A DNA stretch of 22,135 bases from Gp13-AA77 sp035946575 (GTDB taxonomy: Bacteria; Acidobacteriota; Terriglobia; UBA7540). The notes beneath the pieces were generated by a model. That model was not told where the DNA came from. It did no database searches and saw only the letters and a program-made list of their open reading frames with translations. Made by a program: the position numbers and the translations under genes. Below are positions 15,055-22,135 of this stretch, piece by piece (positions within the stretch are counted from its first letter, which is position 1; the number at the start of each line of letters is the position of its first letter). The stretch is taken from the NCBI GenBank assembly GCA_035946575.1, contig DASYZG010000015.1, forward strand, positions 1-22,135. Direction: 5' to 3'.

Positions 15055-15399
15055 ATGACCGGAGGCAAGGAAGACATTTTGCGGGGCACGCTGGACCTGC
15101 TGGTGCTCAAGACGCTCGAGACGCTCGGGCCGCTGCACGGCTACGGCATCGCGCGGCGCATCGAGCAGGTCTCCGAGCACCTGCTGCATCTCAATCAGGG
15201 CACGCTTTACCCGGCGCTCCTGCGTCTCGAGCAGAAGGGCTGGATCGGCTCCAAATGGGGCACCTCGGACAACAACCGGCGCGCGCGCTACTACTCGCTG
15301 ACCCGCGCGGGCAAGAAACAGCTCGTCCGGGAAGCCGAAAGCTGGGAACGAATCGCTGGCGTGATTGCGCGGATGCTCGAAGGCGAAGCCATCGGGTGA
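15055..15399 (+). CDS. PadR-family transcriptional regulator (ADOP-associated)
   Basis: 114-aa PadR-like winged-helix regulator. The family core is LRGTLDLLVLKTLETLGPLHGYGIARRIEQVSE, then LNQGTLYPALLRLEQKGWI (the recognition helix region), followed by the wing NNRRARYYSLTRAGKKQL. It has the short C-terminal helix of small (subfamily-2) PadRs, used for dimerisation. Its length and position directly before an ADOP permease match the acidobacterial PadR subfamily. It probably represses itself and the permease genes in response to an unknown ligand or stress. A strong promoter and RBS precede it. Confidence 0.92.
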   Translation: MTGGKEDILRGTLDLLVLKTLETLGPLHGYGIARRIEQVSEHLLHLNQGTLYPALLRLEQKGWIGSKWGTSDNNRRARYYSLTRAGKKQLVREAESWERIAGVIARMLEGEAIG

Positions 15400-15463
15400 T
15401 TGAGTGATCGGGCTTTCGGATGATCGAACGATTGATCGTTGGCGACGTTCATCCTGCGGAGCC

Positions 15464-15490
15464 ATTTGTGCAACAGGTTGTTGCACAAAT
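15464..15490. promoter_or_regulatory. Perfect 12-bp inverted repeat before first ADOP
   Basis: ATTTGTGCAACA (15464-15475) is mirrored exactly by TGTTGCACAAAT (15479-15490) around GGT. It lies in the padR-ADOP gap, about 24 bp before the chosen permease start. As RNA it would form a 12-bp hairpin; as DNA it is an ideal dimer-binding site. There is no T-run, so it is not a standard terminator. A smaller palindrome, AACGAT-TG-ATCGTT, sits just upstream at 15427-15440. Confidence 0.6.
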
Positions 15491-15513
15491 TCACCGGGGG
15501 CATGGGTAACTCA

Positions 15514-18183
15514 ATGATATGGATCAGAATCATCGTCGCGCGGTTTCGCACCCTCCTGAGGCGGCGCCAGGTTGAAGACAACCTGGATGAGGAGCTCGAC
15601 GGGCATCTTGCGATGCTCGTCGAGGACAATGTGCGCCGCGGCATGGCGTCGGAAGAGGCTCGCTATGCGGCACTGCGTAGTTTTGGCGGTCTGGAGCAGA
15701 CGAAACAGGAATATCGGGAACAGAGAGGATTGCCGATGCTCGAAACGCTGGCCGAAGACCTGCGCTACGGGTTCCGTCAGCTTCGCCGCAACGCCGGATT
15801 CACGCTGGTGGCGATTCTCACGCTGGCGCTGGGTATAGGCGCCAACACGGCCATCTTCAGCGCGGTCTACGCCGTGCTCCTGAAGCCGCTGCCCTTTCGC
15901 AATGCCGGCCGCTTGGTCCGTGTTTTCGAAGCGAACGATCGCGCTGGCATTACGGGGACAGGTTGCTCCTACCTGGAGTTTCGGGAATGGCAGCGGCAGA
16001 ACCACGTGTTCAGCCAAATGGCGGCAGTCGCAGCGCATGAACTCAACCTGACCGGGCGCGGCGAACCCATGGTGGTGCGCGTCGGTGACGTGACCTCCGG
16101 ATTCTTTTCGGTTCTCGGCGTCGAGCCGCTGCTGGGCCGCGCGTTCGTCGCTGCCGACGATCAGCCGGGCGCGGCGCCTGTGGTCGTGCTGAGCTACGAT
16201 CTGTGGCGCAGCCGTTTCGGCGCCGATCCGAGACTGGTCGGGACCCACGTCGATCTCGACAAGAGGCCCTTCACCGTGGTCGGAGTGATGCCGGCCGGCT
16301 TTCGCTTTTCGTTTTTCGATGAAGGCCCGAGCCGCCAGCTCTGGGTTCCAATCCTCCAGGACCCTTTTTTTGGCGCAGCGGCCACGAAGCCGGATCAGCA
16401 CCTCTTCACCGCCCTTGCCCGGTTGAAGCCGGAAATCTCCGCGGCCCAGGGTGAAGCGGAGATGCAGACGGTCGGCAACCGCTTGTGGCCTGAGTTTCGG
16501 CCGGGCGACAAGGGATGGGCGATCCGCACTGCGCCTCTTCGCGAGGCTGTGACCGGCGAAGATACGTCAGCTCCGCTCCTAATACTGCTCGCCGCGGTCG
16601 GTCTGGTGCTTTTGATCGCGTGCGCGAACGTGGCCAATCTCCTCCTCGCGCGCGCGACATCGCGCGCCCGGGAATTCGCCGTGAAGGCTGCGCTGGGCGC
16701 GGGCCGCGGACGAATCCTGCGCCAGCTGTTGACCGAGAGTGCGTTGCTCGGCCTGCTCGGAGCCTCGCTGGGCATCGCCCTGGCCTACTGGGGTGTTCGC
16801 GGATTGAGCGGATTGTTGCCCCCGAGCTTCCCACGAGCGGACTCCATCAGTGTGGACGGCTGGGTGCTTGCGTTTGCGCTGGTCCTGTCGCTTGGGGCAA
16901 GCCTGCTGTTCGGCGTCGCGCCCGCGCTGTTCGCCGCCGATCCCCGGCTGCACAGCACGCTCCAGGAAAGCGGCGGACGTCCGGGCGAGGGCAAGGATCG
17001 CCGCCGCGCGCGCAACCTGCTGGTCACCGCCGAGGTCGCGCTGGCGATGGTGCTGCTGATCGGGGCGGGGTTGCTGATCCACAGTTTCTCGGCGCTGATC
17101 TCCGTCAATCCGGGATTCGAGACCCATCGGATTTTGCGGGCCGAGGTCCAGCTCCCGAGATTTCAGTACTCCACGCCGCAGCAGTGGGTGACTTTTTCGA
17201 ATGAGGCGCTGGCTCGGATTCAATCTGACCCGGACCTCAAGGATACCGCCGAGGTCCTGCCCATGCCGATCGCGGACCAGCAGGTGAATCTGCCCTTTTC
17301 GGTGGTCAATGGTCCGCCGTTGCCGCCGGGAAGGACGATCACCGCCGACTATGCCACCATCAGCCCCAACTATTTTCAAGTGATGGGCATTCCCCTGCTG
17401 CGCGGGCGCTATTTCAGCCGGCAGGACGTCATGTCCAGCCCGCGTGTGGTGATCATCAGCGAGGAGCTCGCCCGCCTTTACTTTCCCCATCGCGATCCCG
17501 TGGGGCGGCAGCTTGTTTTCGGATTTCTTTCGGACCCTAGCGTGGCGCGGGAGATTGTCGGTGTGGTCGGAAACACGCGCGAAGAAGCTCTCAATCAGCC
17601 GCCGGGGCCCGCGCTTTACGTGCCCTTCGCGCAGGCGCCGTTGTGGGGCCTGGGCCTGGTGACGAAAACCTCGTCGAGCGCCGCTGCGGCCGCGCAGGCC
17701 ATCGAGGCCAAGGTGCACGAAGTCGATCGCGATGTGCCCGTGACGGATGTGCAGTGGATGTCGCAAGCCGTCGACGCCTCGCTCGGCCAGGCGCGCCTGC
17801 GCACCTGGCTGCTCGGGCTGTTCGGCGCCATGGCGTTGATCCTGGCCGCCGCGGGAATATTCGGCGTGATCTCGTACTCGGTTGCGCGCCGTACGCACGA
17901 ATTCGGCATCCGCGTGGCCCTTGGGGCGAGCCGGAACGAAATCCTGGGGCTGGTGCTCAAGGAAGCGCTGCGACTGGCTCTCGCCGGCGTGGTGATCGGG
18001 ATGGCGGCGGCGTTGGGTCTGGCGCGCCTGATGTCGAGCTTGCTGTTTGGCGTCCGCACGACCGATCCCGCCACCCTGATCGTGTTGCCACTGGTGCTCA
18101 CGGCTGCGGCTCTGCTCGCGGCCTATCTTCCTGCGCGCCGGGCAACGAAGGTTGATCCCCTGGCGGCGCTCCGAAATGAGTGA
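15514..18183 (+). CDS. ADOP-family permease 1 (MacB/FtsX-like)
   Basis: 889-aa duplicated FtsX/MacB-type permease. Residues 1-80 form the ADOP-specific helical segment (EELDGHLAMLVEDNVRRGM, EEARYAALRSFGG, REQRGLPMLETLAEDLRYG). TM1 is FTLVAILTLALGIGANTAIF, followed by a periplasmic MacB core domain. Three TMs follow (with LLIACANVANLLLARATSR and the FtsX motif REFAVKAALGAGRGRILRQL), then a second periplasmic domain and a final FtsX block (HEFGIRVALGASRNEIL) ending PARRATKVDPLAALRNE. No ATPase is adjacent ('orphan'). The start was set by alignment with the second copy; ATG 15502 or TTG 15439 are possible. Substrate unknown. Confidence 0.9.
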   Translation: MIWIRIIVARFRTLLRRRQVEDNLDEELDGHLAMLVEDNVRRGMASEEARYAALRSFGGLEQTKQEYREQRGLPMLETLAEDLRYGFRQLRRNAGFTLVAILTLALGIGANTAIFSAVYAVLLKPLPFRNAGRLVRVFEANDRAGITGTGCSYLEFREWQRQNHVFSQMAAVAAHELNLTGRGEPMVVRVGDVTSGFFSVLGVEPLLGRAFVAADDQPGAAPVVVLSYDLWRSRFGADPRLVGTHVDLDKRPFTVVGVMPAGFRFSFFDEGPSRQLWVPILQDPFFGAAATKPDQHLFTALARLKPEISAAQGEAEMQTVGNRLWPEFRPGDKGWAIRTAPLREAVTGEDTSAPLLILLAAVGLVLLIACANVANLLLARATSRAREFAVKAALGAGRGRILRQLLTESALLGLLGASLGIALAYWGVRGLSGLLPPSFPRADSISVDGWVLAFALVLSLGASLLFGVAPALFAADPRLHSTLQESGGRPGEGKDRRRARNLLVTAEVALAMVLLIGAGLLIHSFSALISVNPGFETHRILRAEVQLPRFQYSTPQQWVTFSNEALARIQSDPDLKDTAEVLPMPIADQQVNLPFSVVNGPPLPPGRTITADYATISPNYFQVMGIPLLRGRYFSRQDVMSSPRVVIISEELARLYFPHRDPVGRQLVFGFLSDPSVAREIVGVVGNTREEALNQPPGPALYVPFAQAPLWGLGLVTKTSSSAAAAAQAIEAKVHEVDRDVPVTDVQWMSQAVDASLGQARLRTWLLGLFGAMALILAAAGIFGVISYSVARRTHEFGIRVALGASRNEILGLVLKEALRLALAGVVIGMAAALGLARLMSSLLFGVRTTDPATLIVLPLVLTAAALLAAYLPARRATKVDPLAALRNE

Positions 18184-18214
18184 CCCGTGGCGAGTGAGCG
18201 GGACCGGCAGGGTT

Positions 18215-18238
18215 GGGTGATTGAGGATTGGTGATTGG
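18215..18238. repeat. GTGATTGAG-type microrepeat before ADOP 2
   Basis: GGGTGATTGAG at 18215-18225 recurs exactly at 15394-15404, in both cases between a stop codon and the next ADOP start; here a further GGTGATTGG follows (about 18230-18238). It looks like a decayed short tandem repeat associated with this gene family. Confidence 0.4.
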
Positions 18239-20881
18239 ATGAGCTGGCTGAACGTCGTTGCCGCCCGCTTCTTTGGATCCCTGCGGCACAGGCGCGCCGG
18301 GGAGGCCCTGGATGCTGAAGTCCGGGCGCACCTCGAGATGCTCGTCGAGGAGAACGTGGGCCGCGGCCTGTCGTCCGCAGACGCCCGGTACGCCGCGCTG
18401 CGCACCTTGGGAAACCTGGCGCTGATGCGTGAAGATTACCGCAGTCAGAAAGGATTGCCCGTGATCGAGACCCTGGCTCAGGACATTCGCTACGCGCTCC
18501 GGCAACTGCGGCGCAGCCCCGGCTTTGCGGCCGTGGCGATTCTCACCCTGGCGCTGGGCGTCGGCGCCAACACGGCGATCTTCAGCGTGGTGAATACCGT
18601 CCTGCTGCGGCCGCTTCCTTATCGGGACGCCGGCCGCCTGGTGATGGTCTGGGGCAATGACCGGGCGCATGGATACGACACCGACCAGGTATCTCCTCCC
18701 GATTTTCGCGATTGGCAGTCGCAGAACCACGTCTTCGAGGCCATGGCGGGGTCGACAGATGTGATGTACACCCTGACCGGTGCGGGCGAACCGGCGCCCA
18801 TCATCGGCTATGAGTTCTCGGCGGAATACTTTCGTGTGCTGGGGGTCACACCCCTCCTCGGGCGCACCTTTACTCCTGAAGAAGATCAGGAGGGTAAGGA
18901 CCACGTGGCCGTACTGGGCTATCGACTGTGGCAGAGCCGCTTCGGCGGCGACCGGAGTCTGGTCGGCAGGGCGATTACGCTGAACGGAGCGCCCTACACG
19001 GTTGTCGGCATCATGCCGGCGGCCTTCCCGGACACCGTGACCCAGCTCTGGACTCCTTTGATTATCCCTCGCGGCGCCGAGCAGGATCGCAACTATCGGT
19101 TCCTGAGGGTGGCGGCCCGCCTCAAGCCGGGCGTCACGCTCCAGCAAGCGCAAACCGGGATGAACACCATCGCCGCGCGGCTGTCAAATGCCTATCCCAG
19201 GACGAACAAAGACGAAGGCATCAACGTGATGAGCATGCGGCAGAATCTGACGGGCGATATCCGCGCGCCGCTGCTGGTGTTACTTTGCGCCGTCGGATTT
19301 GTGCTTTTGATCGCCTGCGCCAACGTCGCCAATCTGGTGCTGGCCCGCGCCATGACCCGGCAGAAGGAAGTCGCGGTTCGCACCGCGCTGGGCGCGAGCC
19401 GCAACCGGTTGCTGCGCCAGCTTCTCACCGAGAGCGCGATTCTCGGCGTCGCCGGCGGCGCGCTCGGCCTGCTGCTCGCCTACTGGGCAACGAGTGCGCT
19501 GGTAGCGATGTTCCCGCCTACCATCGCCAATCTCAGCATCCCGCGGATCGACAGGATTCCCATCGACGGTCCGGTTCTGGCTTTTGCTTTGGGCGCCTCG
19601 CTCTTGACGGTGCTGATTTTTGGCCTTGCACCCGCTCTCCAGGCCTGCGGGCTCAAGGCGTACGAATCGCTGAAGGAGTCGGGCCGCAGCCTGACCGGAA
19701 GCCGCCAGGGGCGCCGCTTTCGCAGGCTCCTCGCGACCTTGGAGGTCGCGCTTTCTTTGATCCTGCTGGCCGCGGCCGGCCTGACGCTGAAGAGCCTGCT
19801 TCATCTGCTGCGAGGCAATCTCGGATTGAACCCGGACCATGTGCTCTCCATGCGCATGCTGCTGCCGGATTCGAAATATCCCAAGGACACCCAGCAGCTC
19901 GCTTTCGGCAATCAGGCCCTCGACCAAATCACGTCGCTGCCCGGTGTCCAGTCGGCCGGCACCGTGACTTTTCTTCCCCTGAGCGGATGGTGGGGCGTGC
20001 GCAATGTGGCGCTCGAGTCCAGCCGCATTCCTGAGAACCAGCGTCCCCAGGCCGTGTGGAGTTCAGTTACGCCCGATTATTTCCGCACGATGAACATCCC
20101 CCTGCTCAAAGGCCGCTACTTCGCAGACTCCGATCACGCGGACGCGGCCAGGGTGGCCATCATCAGCGCCACGCTGGCAAGGCGAATCGCTCCCAATGCC
20201 GATCCGGTTGGCCGGCGGATTGTCGTTGCCGGCGTCAAGAATCCTGTCGAGGTGGTCGGTGTGGTCGGGGACGTGCATCAGCTTGGGATGACCTCTGACG
20301 AGACTTCCGAGGTCTACCTTCCGTTCGCCCAGCTTCCGTCACAGCTCATCTGCTTCGCCATCCGCACGGCTACCGATCCCGACACGCTTGCCAGGGCTGC
20401 CCAGCGCGCGATCTGGTCGGTCGATAAAGACCAGGCGGTTTCGTACGTGATGAGCATGACGCAACTGGCCTCGGAATCACTCGCGCCCGAGCGCGTGGTC
20501 GCCATCCTGCTCGGCATTTTTGCCGCGCTCGCGCTGACGCTGGCGGCTATCGGGCTCTATGGCGTGATTTCCTGTTCCGCCAGCCAGCGCACGCACGAAA
20601 TCGGCATCCGCATGGCGCTCGGTGCCAGCCGGTCCGAAGTGCTGCGTCTGGTGGTGTTCGACGGCCTGAGGTTGACCGCGCTCGGGCTCGCGCTTGGCCT
20701 CGCCGGCTCTCTGCTCCTGGCGCACCTGATGAGCAGCCTGCTGTATGGCGTCGCTCCGCGCGATCCCGCGACTTTAGCGGGCGTCGCGATTCTACTGGCC
20801 GTTGTCGCCTTGCTCGCGAGCTATATTCCCGCGCGGCGCGCGATGCGGGTCGATCCCATGGCGGCGTTGCGCTACGAATAA
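18239..20881 (+). CDS. ADOP-family permease 2 (MacB/FtsX-like)
   Basis: 880-aa paralogue of the preceding permease with the same architecture. The ADOP N-terminal helices (EVRAHLEMLVEENVGRGLSSADARYAALRTLGN... SQKGLPVIETLAQDIRYALRQLRR) lead into TM1 (AVAILTLALGVGANTAIFSVVNTVLL), the first MacB periplasmic domain and a TM triplet with IACANVANLVLARAMTRQKE and VAVRTALGASRNRLLRQLL. A second periplasmic domain and the C-terminal FtsX block (HEIGIRMALGASRSEVL) follow, ending PARRAMRVDPMAALRYE. ATG 18239 matches the paralogue's N-terminus; a TTG six codons earlier is the alternative. It starts 55 bp after permease 1 and probably shares its mRNA. No ATPase partner is in the window. Confidence 0.9.
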   Translation: MSWLNVVAARFFGSLRHRRAGEALDAEVRAHLEMLVEENVGRGLSSADARYAALRTLGNLALMREDYRSQKGLPVIETLAQDIRYALRQLRRSPGFAAVAILTLALGVGANTAIFSVVNTVLLRPLPYRDAGRLVMVWGNDRAHGYDTDQVSPPDFRDWQSQNHVFEAMAGSTDVMYTLTGAGEPAPIIGYEFSAEYFRVLGVTPLLGRTFTPEEDQEGKDHVAVLGYRLWQSRFGGDRSLVGRAITLNGAPYTVVGIMPAAFPDTVTQLWTPLIIPRGAEQDRNYRFLRVAARLKPGVTLQQAQTGMNTIAARLSNAYPRTNKDEGINVMSMRQNLTGDIRAPLLVLLCAVGFVLLIACANVANLVLARAMTRQKEVAVRTALGASRNRLLRQLLTESAILGVAGGALGLLLAYWATSALVAMFPPTIANLSIPRIDRIPIDGPVLAFALGASLLTVLIFGLAPALQACGLKAYESLKESGRSLTGSRQGRRFRRLLATLEVALSLILLAAAGLTLKSLLHLLRGNLGLNPDHVLSMRMLLPDSKYPKDTQQLAFGNQALDQITSLPGVQSAGTVTFLPLSGWWGVRNVALESSRIPENQRPQAVWSSVTPDYFRTMNIPLLKGRYFADSDHADAARVAIISATLARRIAPNADPVGRRIVVAGVKNPVEVVGVVGDVHQLGMTSDETSEVYLPFAQLPSQLICFAIRTATDPDTLARAAQRAIWSVDKDQAVSYVMSMTQLASESLAPERVVAILLGIFAALALTLAAIGLYGVISCSASQRTHEIGIRMALGASRSEVLRLVVFDGLRLTALGLALGLAGSLLLAHLMSSLLYGVAPRDPATLAGVAILLAVVALLASYIPARRAMRVDPMAALRYE

Positions 20882-20919
20882 AAGGGCGGGTTATCGCCAG
20901 CGCAAGCGGAGGATTGGGT

Positions 20920-21330
20920 CTAATCACGTTCGAGGTAGCAGGCTGGAGTGAGGATCGGTAGGGTTCGAAAGGGCGACAATACGAGAAGGTCCCTATCGCC
21001 TGTCACGATCAGGTGGGCCTCTCCGTTCACCGCGACTTCGAGGAACATGTCGTCCTTGGGGTCGCGGCAGGCCCGGATCGGATGGATGATGGGAATGATT
21101 TCGGCGACACGAGTAAGCAGCCGCAAGAACTGCTGCCGGTCCTGAATGCTCAAGTACCGGTCAAACTTCTCTCGTGAGAGGACTTCGGCGAGCTCGTGGA
21201 GTGTGGATGCGGAAACCAGCAATTGTGCCTTGTCGACGGCCTTGCGGACGGCCCTGCCAGGCACGGATTCCGGCAGAAGCAGCCGGCTGATGAGCGCATT
21301 GTTATCGACGACGACGCGGTCTCTGGCCAT
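20920..21330 (-). CDS. PIN-domain toxin (VapC-like, COG1569 type)
   Basis: 136-aa PIN-domain protein of the 'putative toxin component, PIN family' group. The acidic active-site residues are present: Asp9 (VVVDNNALIS), Glu46 (TLHELAEVLSREKFDRYL), Asp93 or Asp94 (CRDPKDDMFLEVA) and Asp112/Asp114 (VTGDRDLL). The family acts as Mg-dependent ribonuclease. It follows the Phd-like antitoxin with a 29-bp overlap on the same strand and converges with the second ADOP. First-strand NN replaces the common TN (DTNVLVS). Toxicity is inferred. Confidence 0.87.
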   Translation of the reverse strand: MARDRVVVDNNALISRLLLPESVPGRAVRKAVDKAQLLVSASTLHELAEVLSREKFDRYLSIQDRQQFLRLLTRVAEIIPIIHPIRACRDPKDDMFLEVAVNGEAHLIVTGDRDLLVLSPFRTLPILTPACYLERD

Positions 21331-21574
21331 CTTTCGCCAGCAATGTGCCCAAGGTGCGCGGAGTCAGCCCGCGCGCTGCGGCACGGCTGGCCACAAGGTC
21401 GCAAAACTGCTGGAACTCCTCCACGTTCAGCGCGCGCAGACGATCGTACTCCCGCCGGGAAAGGAGCACGGCGACCTCCCGCTTCTGGCGGCGGATAACG
21501 ACCGGCTCGCGTTGCGCGGCATCCAGAAGCGCCGCGAGGCGCTGCTTGGCGTCGGTTGCGGAAACGGAAAGCAT
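21302..21574 (-). CDS. Phd/YefM-type antitoxin
   Basis: 90-aa antitoxin. The N-terminal Phd fold MLSVSATDAKQRLAALLDAAQREPVVIRRQKREVAVLLSRREYDRL is the DNA-binding dimer domain; the tail (LNVEEFQQFCDLVASRAAARG...) would bind and neutralise the PIN toxin. Start ATG 21574 was chosen over the first Met of the frame (21628) because a consensus promoter lies between them. The -10 is only seven bases before this ATG, so no SD leader exists. It overlaps the PIN gene by 29 bp, and autorepression through the palindrome at the promoter is likely. Confidence 0.85.
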   Translation of the reverse strand: MLSVSATDAKQRLAALLDAAQREPVVIRRQKREVAVLLSRREYDRLRALNVEEFQQFCDLVASRAAARGLTPRTLGTLLAKDGQRPRRRR

Positions 21575-21575
21575 A

Positions 21576-21610
21576 TTGTCTATTATAGACAGAATGTCCA
21601 GTTTAGACAA
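21576..21610 (-). promoter_or_regulatory. Antitoxin promoter with nested palindromic operator
   Basis: On the minus strand, TTGTCT (21610-21605) and TATAAT (21587-21582) are 17 bp apart. The -10 is embedded in the palindrome GTCTAT-T-ATAGAC (21578-21590). A third TAGAC half-site lies at 21604-21608, so TTGTCTA (21576-21582) and TAGACAA (21604-21610) form an outer inverted repeat. Only seven bases separate the -10 from the ATG at 21574, so the transcript should begin at or beside the start codon. Confidence 0.7.
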
Positions 21611-21683
21611 CTTCCCATTATGTCCCAATTTCGAGTACGGTCTCTGCGCCCAAATCCGGACACTGGCAATATGAGTGAATGTT

Positions 21684-22135
21684 ATGCACTCCCTGATTTC
21701 ACGCCTGTCGGCGCTGTTTCGCAGGAAGCGGCTTGACCGCGAACTCGAAAGCGAGTTGCGCGCGCATCTCGAAATGCTGCGGGACGACTATCTGCAGCGT
21801 GGGCTCTCACCTGAGGAGGCCCGGTACGCAGCCGCGCGTGCGTTCGGCGGAGTGGAACGAGTGAAGGAGGAATACCGAAGTCAGCGCGGGCTGCCCATGC
21901 CGGAGGCCCTGGCGCACGACATCCGTGATGCGTTCCGTCGATTCCGCACCCGGCCGGGGTTCGCCGTCGTGGCCGCCGTTACGATGGCCCTCGGAATTGG
22001 CGCCAACACGGCGATTTTCAGCCTCCTGAACACGCTCCTGCTTCGCAATCTGCCGGTGAATCATCCGGAACAACTGGTCGAGATCGGTACGACAGGTCCC
22101 TACCGAGCGCCGGACCCGGTCTCACTGCCGCTGTT
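21684..22135 (+). CDS. ADOP-family permease 3, 5' part only
   Basis: The reading frame is open from ATG 21684 to the window end (about 150 codons), so the gene continues outside. It carries the full ADOP N-terminal segment (RELESELRAHLEMLRDDYL, SPEEARYAAARAFGGVERV, YRSQRGLPMPEALAHDIRD) and TM1 (FAVVAAVTMALGIGANTAIF), then SLLNTLLLRNLPVNHPEQL. That is the same order as in the two upstream copies. An overlapping ATG at 21671 is in a different frame. The RBS is weak. It is separated from permease 2 by the opposite-strand toxin-antitoxin pair, so it needs its own promoter, which I could not identify with confidence. Confidence 0.85.
   Translation, partial: MHSLISRLSALFRRKRLDRELESELRAHLEMLRDDYLQRGLSPEEARYAAARAFGGVERVKEEYRSQRGLPMPEALAHDIRDAFRRFRTRPGFAVVAAVTMALGIGANTAIFSLLNTLLLRNLPVNHPEQLVEIGTTGPYRAPDPVSLPL

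Noticed and set aside
16579..18405. 608-codon minus-strand frame opposite ADOP 1
   Set aside because: Low-complexity Arg/Gln/His-rich translation, fully antisense to a well-supported permease.
1..22135. CRISPR array, tRNA/rRNA genes, intact insertion sequence
   Set aside because: No regularly spaced repeats, no cloverleaf or rRNA-like stretches and no transposase motifs were seen on either strand.

Overview
The window reads as GC-rich chromosomal DNA from an Acidobacteriota member (Solibacter/Bryobacter-like or a related lineage). The best evidence is at the right end: a short PadR-family regulator followed by long MacB/FtsX-type permeases with a conserved N-terminal helical segment. This pairing is the hallmark of the 'acidobacterial duplicated orphan permease' (ADOP) families. 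GC-rich coding strands, many ATGA/GTGA-type overlaps and short AT-richer intergenic repeats fit that picture.

Layout. Positions 1-754 hold no convincing gene: repeat-like fragments, then a strong Shine-Dalgarno with a 9-codon ORF and a perfect hairpin just ahead of the first gene. Positions 755-5909 (+) are a tight four-gene cluster: GSAM-like class III aminotransferase, SDR oxidoreductase, zinc-ribbon/TM/TPR protein, and a CLC chloride transporter with a C-terminal CBS-like region. Positions 11376-5965 (-) are a six-gene cluster read leftward: ArsA/Get3-type ATPase, an 84-aa unknown protein, a MoaD-MoaE fusion (molybdopterin synthase), an inositol-monophosphatase-family enzyme, a metallophosphoesterase and an APC permease. 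Positions 11583-12256 (+) contain an apparent remnant of a Phd-like antitoxin and a DUF433/DUF5615 toxin-antitoxin-type pair. A second SDR (12305-13075, +) converges on an MFS exporter (14432-13110, -).

Positions 14433-15054 are a 620-bp spacer with a candidate promoter, a repeat family also found near the left edge, and a well-formed promoter/operator for padR. From 15055 to the end (+) lie padR, two complete ADOP permeases and the start of a third. A Phd/PIN toxin-antitoxin module on the opposite strand (21574-20920) splits permease two from permease three. The antitoxin promoter contains a palindromic operator, and its -10 box sits so close to the start codon that the mRNA should be leaderless.

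Functional reading. The ADOPs are predicted membrane permeases without a neighbouring ATPase, probably under PadR control. The left cluster couples a predicted anion transporter to a membrane-anchored TPR partner. The minus-strand cluster mixes molybdenum-cofactor synthesis, a Get3/ArsA-like ATPase and phosphatases whose common purpose is not evident. The most unusual items are the MoaD-MoaE fusion with an internal Gly-Gly, the 84-aa gene with its own strong ribosome-binding site inside arsA, the leaderless autoregulated toxin-antitoxin promoter, and the perfect 12-bp inverted repeat between padR and the first ADOP.
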